From positions 1 to 64,000 of the forward strand of contig NZ_CAMYIC010000057.1 of assembly GCF_947258355.1 (NCBI RefSeq): a stretch of 64,000 nt of DNA, read 5' to 3'. Positions 18,628-27,352 of the stretch are shown here, in pieces (the stretch's first letter is position 1; every line of letters begins with the position of its first letter). This DNA comes from an uncultured Allomuricauda sp. GTDB lineage: Bacteria; Bacteroidota; Bacteroidia; Flavobacteriales; Flavobacteriaceae. A program made the translations under genes and the position numbers. The notes under the pieces are model-generated. The model had not been told where the DNA came from. It saw nothing but the letters and a program-made list of their open reading frames with translations, and searched no databases.

Positions 18628-19224
18628 ATGACTAAGAAAGCAGAAAGAACCACCGCTTATATCATTGAGACCGTGGCCCCTATTTTCAATAAATTTGGCT
18701 ATGTGGGCACTAGCATGAGTGACTTGACCGAAGCTACAGGTCTAACCAAAGGTGCTATATATGGGAATTTTGAGAACAAAGAGGCCTTAGCGCTATCCGC
18801 ATTCGAACACAACAGAAATATACTCCTGCAAACCATTGACAATAAATTGGAAATTGGTGTGGAAGCCTTGGATAAGCTCTTTTCGTTATTAGGATTTTAC
18901 AAACAGTACGATGTTTTTACGCTTCCCATGGGCGGGTGCCCACTGCTCAATGTTGGGATAGATGCACAAGGCAACAACAAGCTTTTGGCAGCAGCTGTAA
19001 AAGAAACCATTAAAGAGATTGAGGGTAAAATTGCTTTGGTTCTGGAAAATGGTTCCAATAAAAATGAAATTCGACTTCCAGTGCCGCCCTTGCAATTTGC
19101 AAAGCAATTATTCACCATGATTCAGGGAGCCGTTGCCATGAGCACCATGACACAAGACCGGAAATACTTGGTAAACACCATTACTTATTTGGAATATTTG
19201 GTGAAACAGGAGTTGAAAAATTAG
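18628..19224 (+). CDS. TetR/AcrR family transcriptional regulator
   Basis: A 198-residue regulator. The N-terminal helix-turn-helix (about residues 10-55) reads FNKFGYVGTSMSDLTEATG then LTKGAIYGNFENKEAL, a textbook TetR DNA-binding domain. The C-terminal ligand domain contains GGCPLLNVGIDA and an ending helical pair, as in the TetR_C_6/YxaF-like group. The open frame begins at 18562 but the ATG at 18628 gives the normal N terminus. No target gene is adjacent on the same strand; the next gene is convergent, so the regulated genes are probably elsewhere or the gene regulates itself. Confidence 0.88.
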   Translation: MTKKAERTTAYIIETVAPIFNKFGYVGTSMSDLTEATGLTKGAIYGNFENKEALALSAFEHNRNILLQTIDNKLEIGVEALDKLFSLLGFYKQYDVFTLPMGGCPLLNVGIDAQGNNKLLAAAVKETIKEIEGKIALVLENGSNKNEIRLPVPPLQFAKQLFTMIQGAVAMSTMTQDRKYLVNTITYLEYLVKQELKN

Positions 19225-19235
19225 TTTTCAATAAA

Positions 19236-20642
19236 TCACTTTACTCTAAATATCCAGGTCTTATAAACATATTTACCGAAAAATTTACTGTCACGGGCTT
19301 TTCTTGCTTCATCCATAGTGTTGTAACGCTCTAGATACACATAATTATATTTATTTGTTTCCCGGTAAAAGGACTTTGGTTCCAGTCCCATTCCCCTGAG
19401 GGTCTCCATAAAGTTTTCGTAATATTTTTTTGTGCCGTAAACATTTGCAATCAAATAGAATCCAGGTTGTAGGCCGTCTTCGCTTTCGACCTCCTCGTAC
19501 TTTTCGTTTGGTCGTAACTCAATTTTTTGGTTACGAACCCTATTTTCTATACTGTCGCGTTTCCGCTGTAATTCAAGTTGTTTTTTAGTATTCTCCAACT
19601 GTGCAATGGAATCTTGCTCAATCTGTCTTCTCCTTTCAAGTTCCCTTTGCTCCTGCTCCATGCGCTGTTGCTCTATTTCTTCCTCGAGTTTGTTCGAATC
19701 TTCATCCTTTTCTGGTAACGGTTCTTTTTCCCTGAATTTTGTCTTTCCAAAGTGATAGGATAGCACAAATTCTATTGTGGGATCTTCATCACTCAAAAGA
19801 TCATCCGTTCCGAATTCCATAAGACCACCAATAGAAAAAGCATTGGATACGGTAACACCCAACCCTCCTGAAGCTCCATAAAAACTATTGTACCCTCCCT
19901 GAACCCAAAATTTGGACGTTGAGAACAAACCATTTAATCCAAATTGAGTGTCTCCATCAGGTATGGATTTTACATAAACCACAGGGCGCACAAAGCTATA
20001 CCCTAAACCTTCAGAAATCGTAACTGGGAAATCGTTACTAAGAGTCCCGAGAACTACCTGAAAGTTGTCCCTACTCTCACCATTACCGGAAAGATCAAAA
20101 CCAATGGCATTTTCAAAAGCCAAACCAACACTCAGCTGATTGACCAATAATCGCAGCCCTGGGGAAAATTGAACCTTAAAACCTTCAAAGTCCTCTAATA
20201 AAGCTGGATCTGGTTCATCCCCTTGCACAAATTGTTCATCGGCCACTGTCTGCTGAAAAGCGAAGGTATTCAACCCTGCCATCAAGCTTACACCTTCATC
20301 CAATTCAAAAGTTTGGGCAAAAGTCAAGTTCCCTCCGGTATACAGAAATATTCCAGTATTATGTTGTAGAAAACCGACCGAAGCAACGGAGGCTGGACTC
20401 AGTTGATGTGTATAGTTGGCAAATAGAGACGTAGGGTCTCCATCGATACTTTGCCACTGCCAACGGGTCCAAACCGATAATGAGTTGGGATTGTTCCAAT
20501 CCAAAGCATAGGTAGGATTCAACAGACTGGCATTAAATTGGGTCAGTGAATGTTGTCTATAATCCGAGGGTAAAACAAGTTCCTGTCCCCAACCCAATGA
20601 ACAAATTACCAAACCGAATAAAAAAACCAGAAACTTGCGCAT
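19236..20642 (-). CDS. PorP/SprF-type outer membrane protein fused to a SPOR-like domain
   Basis: A 468-residue outer membrane protein. After a signal peptide (MRKFLVFLFGLVICSLGWGQ) comes a PorP/SprF-type beta-barrel (about 20-300; SLTQFNASLLNPTYALDW, HQLSPASVASVGFLQHN, FVLSYHFG). Such proteins support type IX secretion of gliding or surface adhesins. A charged coiled-coil linker (about 310-370, EEEIEQQRMEQEQRELERR) then leads to a C-terminal domain (about 378-468) that looks SPOR-like (GFYLIANVYGTKKYYENFMETLRGMG), able to bind peptidoglycan. No large adhesin gene is next to it. A -7 box lies at 20684-20691. Confidence 0.8.
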   Translation of the reverse strand: MRKFLVFLFGLVICSLGWGQELVLPSDYRQHSLTQFNASLLNPTYALDWNNPNSLSVWTRWQWQSIDGDPTSLFANYTHQLSPASVASVGFLQHNTGIFLYTGGNLTFAQTFELDEGVSLMAGLNTFAFQQTVADEQFVQGDEPDPALLEDFEGFKVQFSPGLRLLVNQLSVGLAFENAIGFDLSGNGESRDNFQVVLGTLSNDFPVTISEGLGYSFVRPVVYVKSIPDGDTQFGLNGLFSTSKFWVQGGYNSFYGASGGLGVTVSNAFSIGGLMEFGTDDLLSDEDPTIEFVLSYHFGKTKFREKEPLPEKDEDSNKLEEEIEQQRMEQEQRELERRRQIEQDSIAQLENTKKQLELQRKRDSIENRVRNQKIELRPNEKYEEVESEDGLQPGFYLIANVYGTKKYYENFMETLRGMGLEPKSFYRETNKYNYVYLERYNTMDEARKARDSKFFGKYVYKTWIFRVK

Positions 20643-20683
20643 ACGAGAAAATAAAAATTAAACGTTACTTTTAAGCTGATTAT

Positions 20684-20691
20684 CAAAAATA
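20684..20691 (-). promoter_or_regulatory. Promoter -7 box for the SprF-SPOR gene
   Basis: The minus strand reads TATTTTTG (full match), 41 nt before the ATG at 20642. A divergent box GAACTTTG (one mismatch) at 20695-20702 may serve the phosphatase gene. Confidence 0.55.
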
Positions 20692-20711
20692 CGGGAACTT
20701 TGAATAGAACT

Positions 20712-21236
20712 ATGCGAACCATTAAACCTCTAATTGCGCTTGCAATTATACTCTTTGGAAATATTGGCTGCAAAAAAGATACGAAAATTGCAGAAGACCC
20801 TGTCATTTCCACCTTTTATTTTATTCGACATGCCGAAAAGGACAGAACCGACCCTGAAAACCCCGATCCGGAACTCAACCAAGATGGTTTGGATAGGGCC
20901 ATTCGCTGGGCAGAAGTTTTTGACCCCATTCCTTTGGATATGGTATATTCTACAAATTACGAGCGCACTTCGATGACCGCAGCACCCACCTCCATTAAAA
21001 AGGATATCGATATCAAATATTACGATCCTCGCTCCATAGATATCGAAGAATTTAAATTAGAAAATGAAGGCAAAAACGTTTTGGTGGTAGGTCATAGTAA
21101 TACCACTCCAATGATGGTAAATAGTGTGATTGGAATGGAAAAATATGATCAAATGGATGATACCGACAACAGCAGCCTTTTCATTGTTCGAATAATTGAT
21201 GGGGTTCCGACCGATATCCGATTAAAAATGGACTAG
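20712..21236 (+). CDS. Histidine phosphatase family lipoprotein
   Basis: A 174-residue exported member of the phosphoglycerate mutase-like histidine phosphatases. The catalytic RHAEK motif follows the N-terminal segment (FYFIRHAEKDR), and the second conserved His is in GHSNTTP. The signal peptide ends in FGNIGC, so it is likely a lipoprotein facing the periplasm. It is shorter than many relatives but keeps the core. The substrate cannot be told; some homologues are SixA-like. A TTG at 20700 is in frame, but ATG 20712 is favoured. Its stop codon overlaps the stop of the convergent DUF6503 gene. Confidence 0.82.
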   Translation: MRTIKPLIALAIILFGNIGCKKDTKIAEDPVISTFYFIRHAEKDRTDPENPDPELNQDGLDRAIRWAEVFDPIPLDMVYSTNYERTSMTAAPTSIKKDIDIKYYDPRSIDIEEFKLENEGKNVLVVGHSNTTPMMVNSVIGMEKYDQMDDTDNSSLFIVRIIDGVPTDIRLKMD

Positions 21237-21976
21237 TTCTCTGTTACGGTAATATTTTCAAGCTCAATTTTGCTTAAAAGCTCTAGTTCCCCTTTGTCAA
21301 ATAACTGGCCTATTTCAAAAATGGCAGAACCATCCGTTTTAGGTTTATAATTCTCATAATCCACAAACCGGATACCGTTCACATAACGTTCATTGTACGC
21401 TTTTCTAAAGCGTTGCCCACCTCCATTAACATGAAAGTCATAAGCCAAGTAATCTGCCTTAAATGATTTTGTGTCAAACCAATACAAATAAGTGTCACCG
21501 AAGTCGTCACCTCCACCTGCTTGGTCAAAAGTTACTTTAACTTTGTAATACTCCTTATCCCCAATGGTTTCTTTTTCTAAAAGTTCCTTATTGACAGCAC
21601 CATCGTTTAAACCATAGGGTAAACGCACAAAATAATGCACCGAGTTTATGGAATTGGCATATTTGACCGCCATGGTATCATGCACCATCACCAAGGAATC
21701 GTTCATATAACGTTTAAACTCATCACCTCGCTTAATATCTACAATCTGAGTAGAATCCAAATCGGAAATTCGTTTAAAAACTCGCTGACCCTCCACATTT
21801 TCAGAGGTGTAAGATTTATCCCGAAAATCAAAAGTTACCTTGTAATCATTGAAACCTTTTCCTCCACTATCGGCAATGGAATTATCCACGATTTCTTGTA
21901 CGGTCAATTCTTTCTTGGGTTCCTGCTTACAGCCAATGGCCAAAACAAGTATCAGGGGGATTATAATTCTTTTCAT
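21233..21976 (-). CDS. DUF6503 family lipoprotein
   Basis: A 247-residue lipoprotein with signal MKRIIIPLILVLAIGC. The beta-rich mature part has the traits of the DUF6503 family common in Flavobacteriaceae: TVQEIVDNSIADSGG near the start, YKVTFDFRDKSY, YFVRLPYGLNDGAVNK, YLYWFDTKSFKADYLAYDF and GIRFVDYENYKP. Its fold resembles LolA/LppX-like lipoprotein carriers, but that is inference and the function is unknown. An upstream in-frame start at 22012 would bury the signal peptide, so ATG 21976 is used. A -7-like box (TAGATTTT) lies upstream on the minus strand. Confidence 0.82.
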   Translation of the reverse strand: MKRIIIPLILVLAIGCKQEPKKELTVQEIVDNSIADSGGKGFNDYKVTFDFRDKSYTSENVEGQRVFKRISDLDSTQIVDIKRGDEFKRYMNDSLVMVHDTMAVKYANSINSVHYFVRLPYGLNDGAVNKELLEKETIGDKEYYKVKVTFDQAGGGDDFGDTYLYWFDTKSFKADYLAYDFHVNGGGQRFRKAYNERYVNGIRFVDYENYKPKTDGSAIFEIGQLFDKGELELLSKIELENITVTEN

Positions 21977-22042
21977 ATGGTTGTTTAGGTATTTATTCGT
22001 AAAATCTAGCATAACATTACAATTTTCTTAGCAAAGAGTTTA

Positions 22043-22050
22043 TATTTTTG
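22043..22050 (+). promoter_or_regulatory. Promoter -7 box for smpB
   Basis: TATTTTTG, a full match, ends 6 nt before the ATG at 22057, so the mRNA is probably leaderless or nearly so. Confidence 0.6.
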
Positions 22051-22056
22051 TGCTCA

Positions 22057-22518
22057 ATGCAGCAAAATATCAACATAAAAAATAAAAGAGCTCGATTTGA
22101 TTACGAAATTTTGGACACCCACACCGCAGGTATTGTTCTGGGGGGTACCGAAATAAAATCGCTTCGCGCAGGCAAAGCTTCTATTTCCCAAAGCTTTTGT
22201 GAATTTAATGACAAGGGCGAACTGTTTGTGGTGAATATGCAGATTGATGAATATAGTCACGCAAGTCATTTTAACCACGCGCCCAAGGCTGTGCGCAAGT
22301 TATTGCTCAATAAACGGGAATTAAAGAAACTTCAAAAGGAAGTTGCAACTACTGGGCTCACTATTGTCCCGCTCAAAGTTTTTATCAACGATAGAGGTTT
22401 GGCCAAAATGAATATCGGTTTGGCAAAGGGTAAAAAGCTCTATGATAAACGGGAAACCATAAAGGATAGGGACAATAAGCGCAATCTATCCCGAATTAAA
22501 AAGAGTTTTAATAACTAG
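22057..22518 (+). CDS. smpB: SsrA-binding protein
   Basis: A 153-residue RNA-binding protein that works with tmRNA to rescue stalled ribosomes. Family motifs are all present: [20 protein letters not shown] at the N terminus (kept within 20), [14 protein letters not shown], the lysine-rich helix ([11 protein letters not shown]), and the C-terminal tail [19 protein letters not shown]. Length is normal. The start is ATG 22057; a TTG at 22048 overlaps the promoter -7 box, so it cannot be the start. Its stop overlaps that of the convergent pcm gene by 4 bp. Confidence 0.97.
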   Translation: MQQNINIKNKRARFDYEILDTHTAGIVLGGTEIKSLRAGKASISQSFCEFNDKGELFVVNMQIDEYSHASHFNHAPKAVRKLLLNKRELKKLQKEVATTGLTIVPLKVFINDRGLAKMNIGLAKGKKLYDKRETIKDRDNKRNLSRIKKSFNN

Positions 22519-23156
22519 TTTTTATCCTCCAACAAGGGAACAAATCGGAACGAACCGAACTCTTTTTTCTCAAACTCCTTTTCGGATTTACGAACGAACA
22601 AGGTCATAATTTGTTCATCCACACCAACGGGGATTACCAACCTTCCTCCTACTTTCAACTGGGATAAAAGTGGTCGTGGCACATCGGGTGCGCCTGCGGT
22701 TACGATAATCCCATCAAAAGGTGCCTCTTCGGGCAATCCTTTATAACCATCACCGAAAATCATTTTCTTGGGTCGGTAATGCATTTTATTAAAAAACAAG
22801 CGAGTTGTTTTGAACAACTCCAACTGACGTTCAATAGTGTACACCTTAGCTCTCAAATGCAGCAAAACTGCTGTTTGGTATCCGCTTCCGGTTCCAATCT
22901 CCAATATTTTGGCATTGGGCTTTACCTCCAACAATTGCGTTTGAAAAGCCACGGTATATGGCTGCGAAATGGTCTGGTCCGCACCAATCGGAAATGCTTT
23001 GTCCTGATAGGCGTGATCTTCAAAGCCACTATCCAAAAACAAGTGTCGTGGAATTGTTTTTATGGCATCGAGTACTTTCTTGTCCGCAACTCCTTTGGCG
23101 GCAACAATCTCCGCCAAGTTCTTCCGCATTCCCCTATGTTTGAGCGTATCCTTCAT
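22515..23156 (-). CDS. pcm: Protein-L-isoaspartate O-methyltransferase
   Basis: A 213-residue SAM-dependent enzyme that repairs isoaspartyl residues in damaged proteins. Motifs are [19 protein letters not shown], the SAM-binding [13 protein letters not shown] (about 92-104), [11 protein letters not shown] and [12 protein letters not shown]. Length is normal. A -7-like box (TAAATTCG on the minus strand, 23176-23183) precedes it. The region upstream is shared with the divergent oxidoreductase gene. Confidence 0.95.
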   Translation of the reverse strand: MKDTLKHRGMRKNLAEIVAAKGVADKKVLDAIKTIPRHLFLDSGFEDHAYQDKAFPIGADQTISQPYTVAFQTQLLEVKPNAKILEIGTGSGYQTAVLLHLRAKVYTIERQLELFKTTRLFFNKMHYRPKKMIFGDGYKGLPEEAPFDGIIVTAGAPDVPRPLLSQLKVGGRLVIPVGVDEQIMTLFVRKSEKEFEKKEFGSFRFVPLLEDKN

Positions 23157-23247
23157 GGTGTGTGGTCTGGTGGCACGAATTTAAAAAGTTCCCTAAAATA
23201 TCCTCCTAGTTCCGTTCAAAAATTTATGGAAACTGACATCATATCCG

Positions 23248-23255
23248 TATTTTTG
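23248..23255 (+). promoter_or_regulatory. Promoter -7 box for the Gfo/Idh/MocA gene
   Basis: TATTTTTG, a full match, ends 15 nt before the ATG at 23271 and supports that start over longer open-frame versions that run back through pcm. Confidence 0.6.
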
Positions 23256-23270
23256 ACGAAAACAGGTAAT

Positions 23271-24236
23271 ATGCTTAAAGTTGGTGTCCTCGGAGCAGGA
23301 CATTTGGGAAAAATACACCTAAGGCTCTTAAACCAATCGGACAAATACGAACTTGTCGGGTTCTATGATCCCGATGAAATCAATGCAAAAAAAGTAGCTG
23401 CCGAATTTGGCTATACCCACTACGATAACATCAATAATTTGATAGACGCCGTGGATGTCGTCGATATTGTAACACCGACATTGTCCCATTTTGATTGCGC
23501 CAAAAAAGCTATCGAAAAAGGGAGGCATATTTTTATAGAAAAGCCCATTACCAACACGCTTGAAGAAGCCGAAGAATTGTTGGAGCTATCCAAAAAACAC
23601 AACGTAAAAGGCCAAGTTGGACATGTGGAACGCTTCAACCCCGCGTTTTTAGCGGTAAAAGGCAAAATCGAGAACCCCATGTTCATCGAAACCCATCGAC
23701 TGGCGGAATTCAACCCACGTGGAACCGATGTGCCCGTAGTACTGGATTTAATGATTCATGACATTGATGCCATTTTGAGCGTGGTTCCTTCCGAGGTGGA
23801 AAAAATAAATGCCAGTGGTGTTTCCGTGATTAGTCAATCCCCAGATATTGCCAATGCCCGTATACAATTTAAAAATGGCTGTGTAGCCAACCTTACCTCT
23901 AGCCGAATCTCCTTGAAAAATATGCGAAAGTCACGCTTCTTTCAGCGCGACGCCTATATTTCAGTAGACTTCTTGGAGAAGAAAGTGGAAGTGGTAAAAA
24001 TGAAGGACGCTCCGGAAAACCCTGGAGATTTTGATATGATTCTTCAAAATGCGGAAGGTGATAAAAAACAGATCTATTTTGAAAACCCGGAGATAGACGT
24101 CAACAATGCCATTTTGGACGAGTTGGAAACTTTTGCCGACGCCATCAACAACGACACTACACCAATCGTTAGTTTGCAACAAGGCACCAACGCTCTACGT
24201 GTGGCACTTCAGATTATTGAGTCTTTTGAAAATTAA
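23271..24236 (+). CDS. Gfo/Idh/MocA family oxidoreductase
   Basis: A 321-residue NAD(P)-binding sugar-type oxidoreductase. The Rossmann motif is GVLGAGHLGKIHLRLL at the N terminus; the family motif EKPITNTLEEAEEL and VGHVERFNPAF follow. DLMIHDIDAIL contains the conserved catalytic His. The substrate cannot be read from sequence. The open frame extends upstream antisense to pcm, but the promoter box and the usual N terminus (MLKVGVLG) fix the start at 23271. It is followed 53 nt later by the 3-hydroxyacyl-CoA dehydrogenase gene. Confidence 0.9.
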   Translation: MLKVGVLGAGHLGKIHLRLLNQSDKYELVGFYDPDEINAKKVAAEFGYTHYDNINNLIDAVDVVDIVTPTLSHFDCAKKAIEKGRHIFIEKPITNTLEEAEELLELSKKHNVKGQVGHVERFNPAFLAVKGKIENPMFIETHRLAEFNPRGTDVPVVLDLMIHDIDAILSVVPSEVEKINASGVSVISQSPDIANARIQFKNGCVANLTSSRISLKNMRKSRFFQRDAYISVDFLEKKVEVVKMKDAPENPGDFDMILQNAEGDKKQIYFENPEIDVNNAILDELETFADAINNDTTPIVSLQQGTNALRVALQIIESFEN

Positions 24237-24289
24237 TCATCGTCATTATCGACTTTGTTCGAATTGACAATATTTGTAAATAATATACC

Positions 24290-25177
24290 ATGCAACAAAT
24301 AGCAGTAATTGGTGCTGGAACCATGGGAAACGGAATAGCCCATGTTTTTGCACAAAACGGATATAAGGTGAATTTAGTGGATATTTCCAAAGCCTCTTTG
24401 GATAAGGGAATGGCTACCATTACCAAGAATTTGGACCGAATGATTTCCAAAGAGGTAATCGATGAAGCCAAAAAAGAAGCTACGCTCGCCAATATCACCA
24501 CCTATACCAATCTCAAAGATGGAGTTTCGGACATGGACTTAGTGGTTGAAGCTGCCACAGAGAACTTGGACATCAAACTCAAGATTTTCAAGGACTTGGA
24601 TGAAATCTGCAAAGCAGAGACCATTTTGGCCACCAATACATCCTCTATTTCCATTACGCAAATCGGTGCTGCCACCAATCGTCCAGAGAAAGTAATCGGG
24701 ATGCACTTTATGAATCCAGTCCCGATTATGAAGTTGGTAGAAATCATTCGTGGATACAGCACCTCTGATGAAGTTACGGAAACCATCATGGAGCTATCCA
24801 AAAAATTGGGAAAAATCCCGACCGAGGTAAACGATTATCCGGGGTTTGTAGCCAATCGCATTTTGATGCCCATGATCAACGAATCCATTGAAACCTTGTA
24901 CAATGGTGTGGCTGGCGTTGAAGAGATTGACACCGTAATGAAATTGGGTATGGCGCACCCCATGGGCCCTCTTCAATTGGCGGATTTTATTGGGTTGGAT
25001 GTATGCCTTTCCATTTTAAATGTGATGTATGATGGATTCAAAAATCCAAAATACGCCCCCTGCCCCCTACTCGTCAATATGGTAATGGCCGGTAAATTGG
25101 GGGTAAAATCGGGTGAAGGTTTTTACGATTATTCCGAATCCAGAAAAGCAGAAAACGTTTCCGCACAATTCAAATAA
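24290..25177 (+). CDS. 3-hydroxyacyl-CoA (3-hydroxybutyryl-CoA) dehydrogenase
   Basis: A 295-residue NAD-dependent enzyme that oxidises L-3-hydroxyacyl-CoA. Motifs are IGAGTMGNGIAHVFAQNGY (residues 6-24), the central ATNTSSISITQIG and the catalytic HFMNPVPIMKLVEII containing the active His, plus YPGFVANRILMPMINE at the start of the C-terminal domain. Short, single-function version as in butyrate or beta-oxidation pathways; no thiolase or hydratase is adjacent. The next gene begins 6 nt after its stop, so they share an operon. Confidence 0.94.
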   Translation: MQQIAVIGAGTMGNGIAHVFAQNGYKVNLVDISKASLDKGMATITKNLDRMISKEVIDEAKKEATLANITTYTNLKDGVSDMDLVVEAATENLDIKLKIFKDLDEICKAETILATNTSSISITQIGAATNRPEKVIGMHFMNPVPIMKLVEIIRGYSTSDEVTETIMELSKKLGKIPTEVNDYPGFVANRILMPMINESIETLYNGVAGVEEIDTVMKLGMAHPMGPLQLADFIGLDVCLSILNVMYDGFKNPKYAPCPLLVNMVMAGKLGVKSGEGFYDYSESRKAENVSAQFK

Positions 25178-25183
25178 GATTTC

Positions 25184-26419
25184 ATGGCCATTGTAAAACC
25201 TTTTAAGGCCATCCGCCCTACAAAGGACAAAGCTTTTTTTGTTGCATCCCGCTCCTACGAGGAATATTCCAAGGAGGAACTTAAAGCGGTATTGCAATAC
25301 AACCCATTCTCGTTTCTACATATCATCAACCCTGGGTTCAAGTTCGAAAAGAACATTAAGGGCAAAGAACGGTTTGGGTTGGTGCACAATCGGTATTTGG
25401 AGTTTTTGGAGGAAAATATCTTTCAAAAAGATGATGAGCCCAGTTTTTACCTCTATCAAATTGAAAAAGATGATTTTAAAAGCTTGGGGTTCTTTTGTGC
25501 CTGCAGCGTGGATGATTACCGGAGCAACGTCATAAAAAAACACGAGGACACCATTCAGGATCGCGAGGAGCTTTTTGCCGATTACCTTCATACGGTAGGC
25601 TTTAATGCCGAGCCCGTGTTAATGACCTATGAGGACAATGAACTGGTGGATGAAATCTTTCAACGCAAAATTGAACGAAAGCCCGAATACGACTTTACCA
25701 CGACGGACAGGGTAAACCATAAACTATGGAAAATCTCGTATCCCGAAGGGATTGAGAAATTGGAAAAAGTATTCGGGGAACTCGATGCACTCTATATTGC
25801 CGATGGACACCACCGAAGTGCTTCATCAAGCCTGTTGGCAGACCTAAAAATGTCCGAAAACAAGAATCACTCTGGGGACGAAGCCTATAATTATTTTATG
25901 GCTTACTTGATTCCTGAGTCCCAGATGCGGATTTCCGAGTTCAACCGAATGATCAAAGATTTGAACGGGTATTCGAAAAAAGAATTTTTGATACAACTGG
26001 ACGAGCATTTCAGAATAGAGAAAAGGGAAGATGGACTCTGCAAACCATCTAAAAAACATGAGTTCAGCATGTATTTGGAAGGAGAGTTCTATACGTTGCA
26101 TTTCAGGAAAACCAACCATGAGTTTACTGATGCCCTGAGCAAGTTGGACACCCAGATTTTGTACAAAACCATTTTGGAGCCCATTTTGGGCATTACAGAC
26201 TTGAGGAACGATAAACGGATTTGCTACGGTTATGGCAAAAACAACCTTATCCAAATGAAGGATTTGGTGGATTCGGGCAGCTATGCGGTGGGTTTCAGTC
26301 TGGTTCCCACCACAGTTGAAGAAATCAAGGCAATTGCCGATGCTGGTTTGGTAATGCCCCCAAAAAGCACGTATATTGAGCCTAAGCTCCGTAGTGGGCT
26401 AGCTATTTATGAATTATAA
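25184..26419 (+). CDS. DUF1015 family protein
   Basis: A 411-residue soluble protein of the DUF1015 family (PF06245), function not established. Signatures are the N-terminal VKPFKAIRPTKDKA, FYLYQIEKDDFKSLGFF, the conserved IKKHEDTIQDREE and YIADGHHRSASSSLL, the last looking like a metal or ligand site. Length is normal. It follows the dehydrogenase gene with a 6-nt gap. The link between DUF1015 proteins and amino acid or hydroxyacid metabolism seen in other genomes is only suggestive. Confidence 0.88.
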   Translation: MAIVKPFKAIRPTKDKAFFVASRSYEEYSKEELKAVLQYNPFSFLHIINPGFKFEKNIKGKERFGLVHNRYLEFLEENIFQKDDEPSFYLYQIEKDDFKSLGFFCACSVDDYRSNVIKKHEDTIQDREELFADYLHTVGFNAEPVLMTYEDNELVDEIFQRKIERKPEYDFTTTDRVNHKLWKISYPEGIEKLEKVFGELDALYIADGHHRSASSSLLADLKMSENKNHSGDEAYNYFMAYLIPESQMRISEFNRMIKDLNGYSKKEFLIQLDEHFRIEKREDGLCKPSKKHEFSMYLEGEFYTLHFRKTNHEFTDALSKLDTQILYKTILEPILGITDLRNDKRICYGYGKNNLIQMKDLVDSGSYAVGFSLVPTTVEEIKAIADAGLVMPPKSTYIEPKLRSGLAIYEL

Positions 26420-26463
26420 ATTGTAACCCATAGTTCATTTTGATGATAGTATCACAGAAAACC

Positions 26464-26579
26464 GTCAGTTCGAGTTTTTTCAGAAGGAAAAAGTATCGAG
26501 AACAAGGTTTATTTCCTTAGAAAATTCTTTTCTCGATACATTTTTTTGAACTTTGCTTCAAAAAAACACTCGAAATGAC
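26464..26579. repeat. Cloverleaf-shaped nested palindromic element, copy A
   Basis: A 116-bp element. Outer arms GTCAGTTCGAGT (26464-26475) and ACTCGAAATGAC (26568-26579) close it. Inside are three hairpins in order: TTTTTTC...GAAAAA (26475-26492), GTATCGAGAA with TTCTCGATAC (26493-26539), and TTTTTTTGAA with TTCAAAAAAA (26541-26566). Copy B at 39928-40042 has the same plan and nearly the same outer and central arms. No coding sequence. Confidence 0.8.
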
Positions 26580-26644
26580 ATTTTGTAGTTTCTGCACTCC
26601 GTTCTTCAACGGTACAATAAAGCAGGAATCCATAAATTTAAAAG

Positions 26645-26665
26645 ATTCCGCATCAAGTGCGGAAT
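26645..26665. repeat. Short palindrome before the YggS gene
   Basis: ATTCCGCA (26645-26652) and TGCGGAAT (26658-26665) form a perfect hairpin with a 5-nt loop, 15 nt before the ATG at 26681. The string GCAGGAAT just upstream recurs in the spacer at 46821, which suggests a second dispersed repeat family. Confidence 0.6.
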
Positions 26666-26680
26666 GACATCAATTAAACT

Positions 26681-27340
26681 ATGTCCATAAAAGATAATCT
26701 CTATTCAATAAAATCCGACCTCCCCGAGGGAGTTACTTTGGTCGCTGTTTCCAAAACCAAGCCCAATGAAGACATTTTGGAGGCTTACGAAGCAGGGCAA
26801 CGGGTCTTTGGGGAAAACAAAGTGCAGGAGATGGTCCAGAAATGGGAAGATTTGCCCAAGGACATCGAATGGCACATGATTGGTCACGTGCAACGTAACA
26901 AGGTCAAATACATGGCCGAGTTTGTTTCCTTGATCCATGGTGTGGACAGTCCTCGCTTGTTGAAGGAAATCAACAAGCAGGCGAAAAAACACGACCGTGT
27001 GATTCCATGCCTGCTACAAATCCATATTGCCGAAGAAGATACCAAATTTGGTCTGGACAAAACAGAGCTGGACGAGCTTATCAATTCTGATGCATTCAAG
27101 GCCATGGAGAACATCAAGGTTGTTGGTTTGATGGGCATGGCGACTTTTACAGATGACAAAAACCAGGTGCGAAAAGAGTTTGCCCAACTCAAATCCATGT
27201 TTGATGACCTTACGACAAAATTGAACGATATCACCACCCTTTCCATGGGCATGAGCGGCGATTACGGGATTGCCATTGAGGAAGGTAGCACCATGGTACG
27301 GATTGGAAGCAGTATATTTGGGGCTAGAAACTATTCATAA
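26681..27340 (+). CDS. YggS/PLPBP family PLP-binding protein
   Basis: A 219-residue pyridoxal-phosphate homeostasis protein (alanine racemase-like barrel without racemase activity). The PLP lysine lies in VAVSKTKP (Lys near residue 25). FGENKVQEMVQKW, WHMIGHVQRNKVKYM and LSMGMSGDYGIAIEEGST are family hallmarks. It is cytosolic and normal in length. The following exonuclease gene begins 12 nt after the stop, so both are probably co-transcribed; the upstream repeat region separates them from DUF1015. Confidence 0.94.
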   Translation: MSIKDNLYSIKSDLPEGVTLVAVSKTKPNEDILEAYEAGQRVFGENKVQEMVQKWEDLPKDIEWHMIGHVQRNKVKYMAEFVSLIHGVDSPRLLKEINKQAKKHDRVIPCLLQIHIAEEDTKFGLDKTELDELINSDAFKAMENIKVVGLMGMATFTDDKNQVRKEFAQLKSMFDDLTTKLNDITTLSMGMSGDYGIAIEEGSTMVRIGSSIFGARNYS

Positions 27341-27352
27341 CCAGTAATTTCC

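Noticed and set aside
22779..23270. Long upstream extension of the Gfo/Idh/MocA open frame
   Set aside because: It is antisense to pcm and precedes the promoter box and the normal N terminus.
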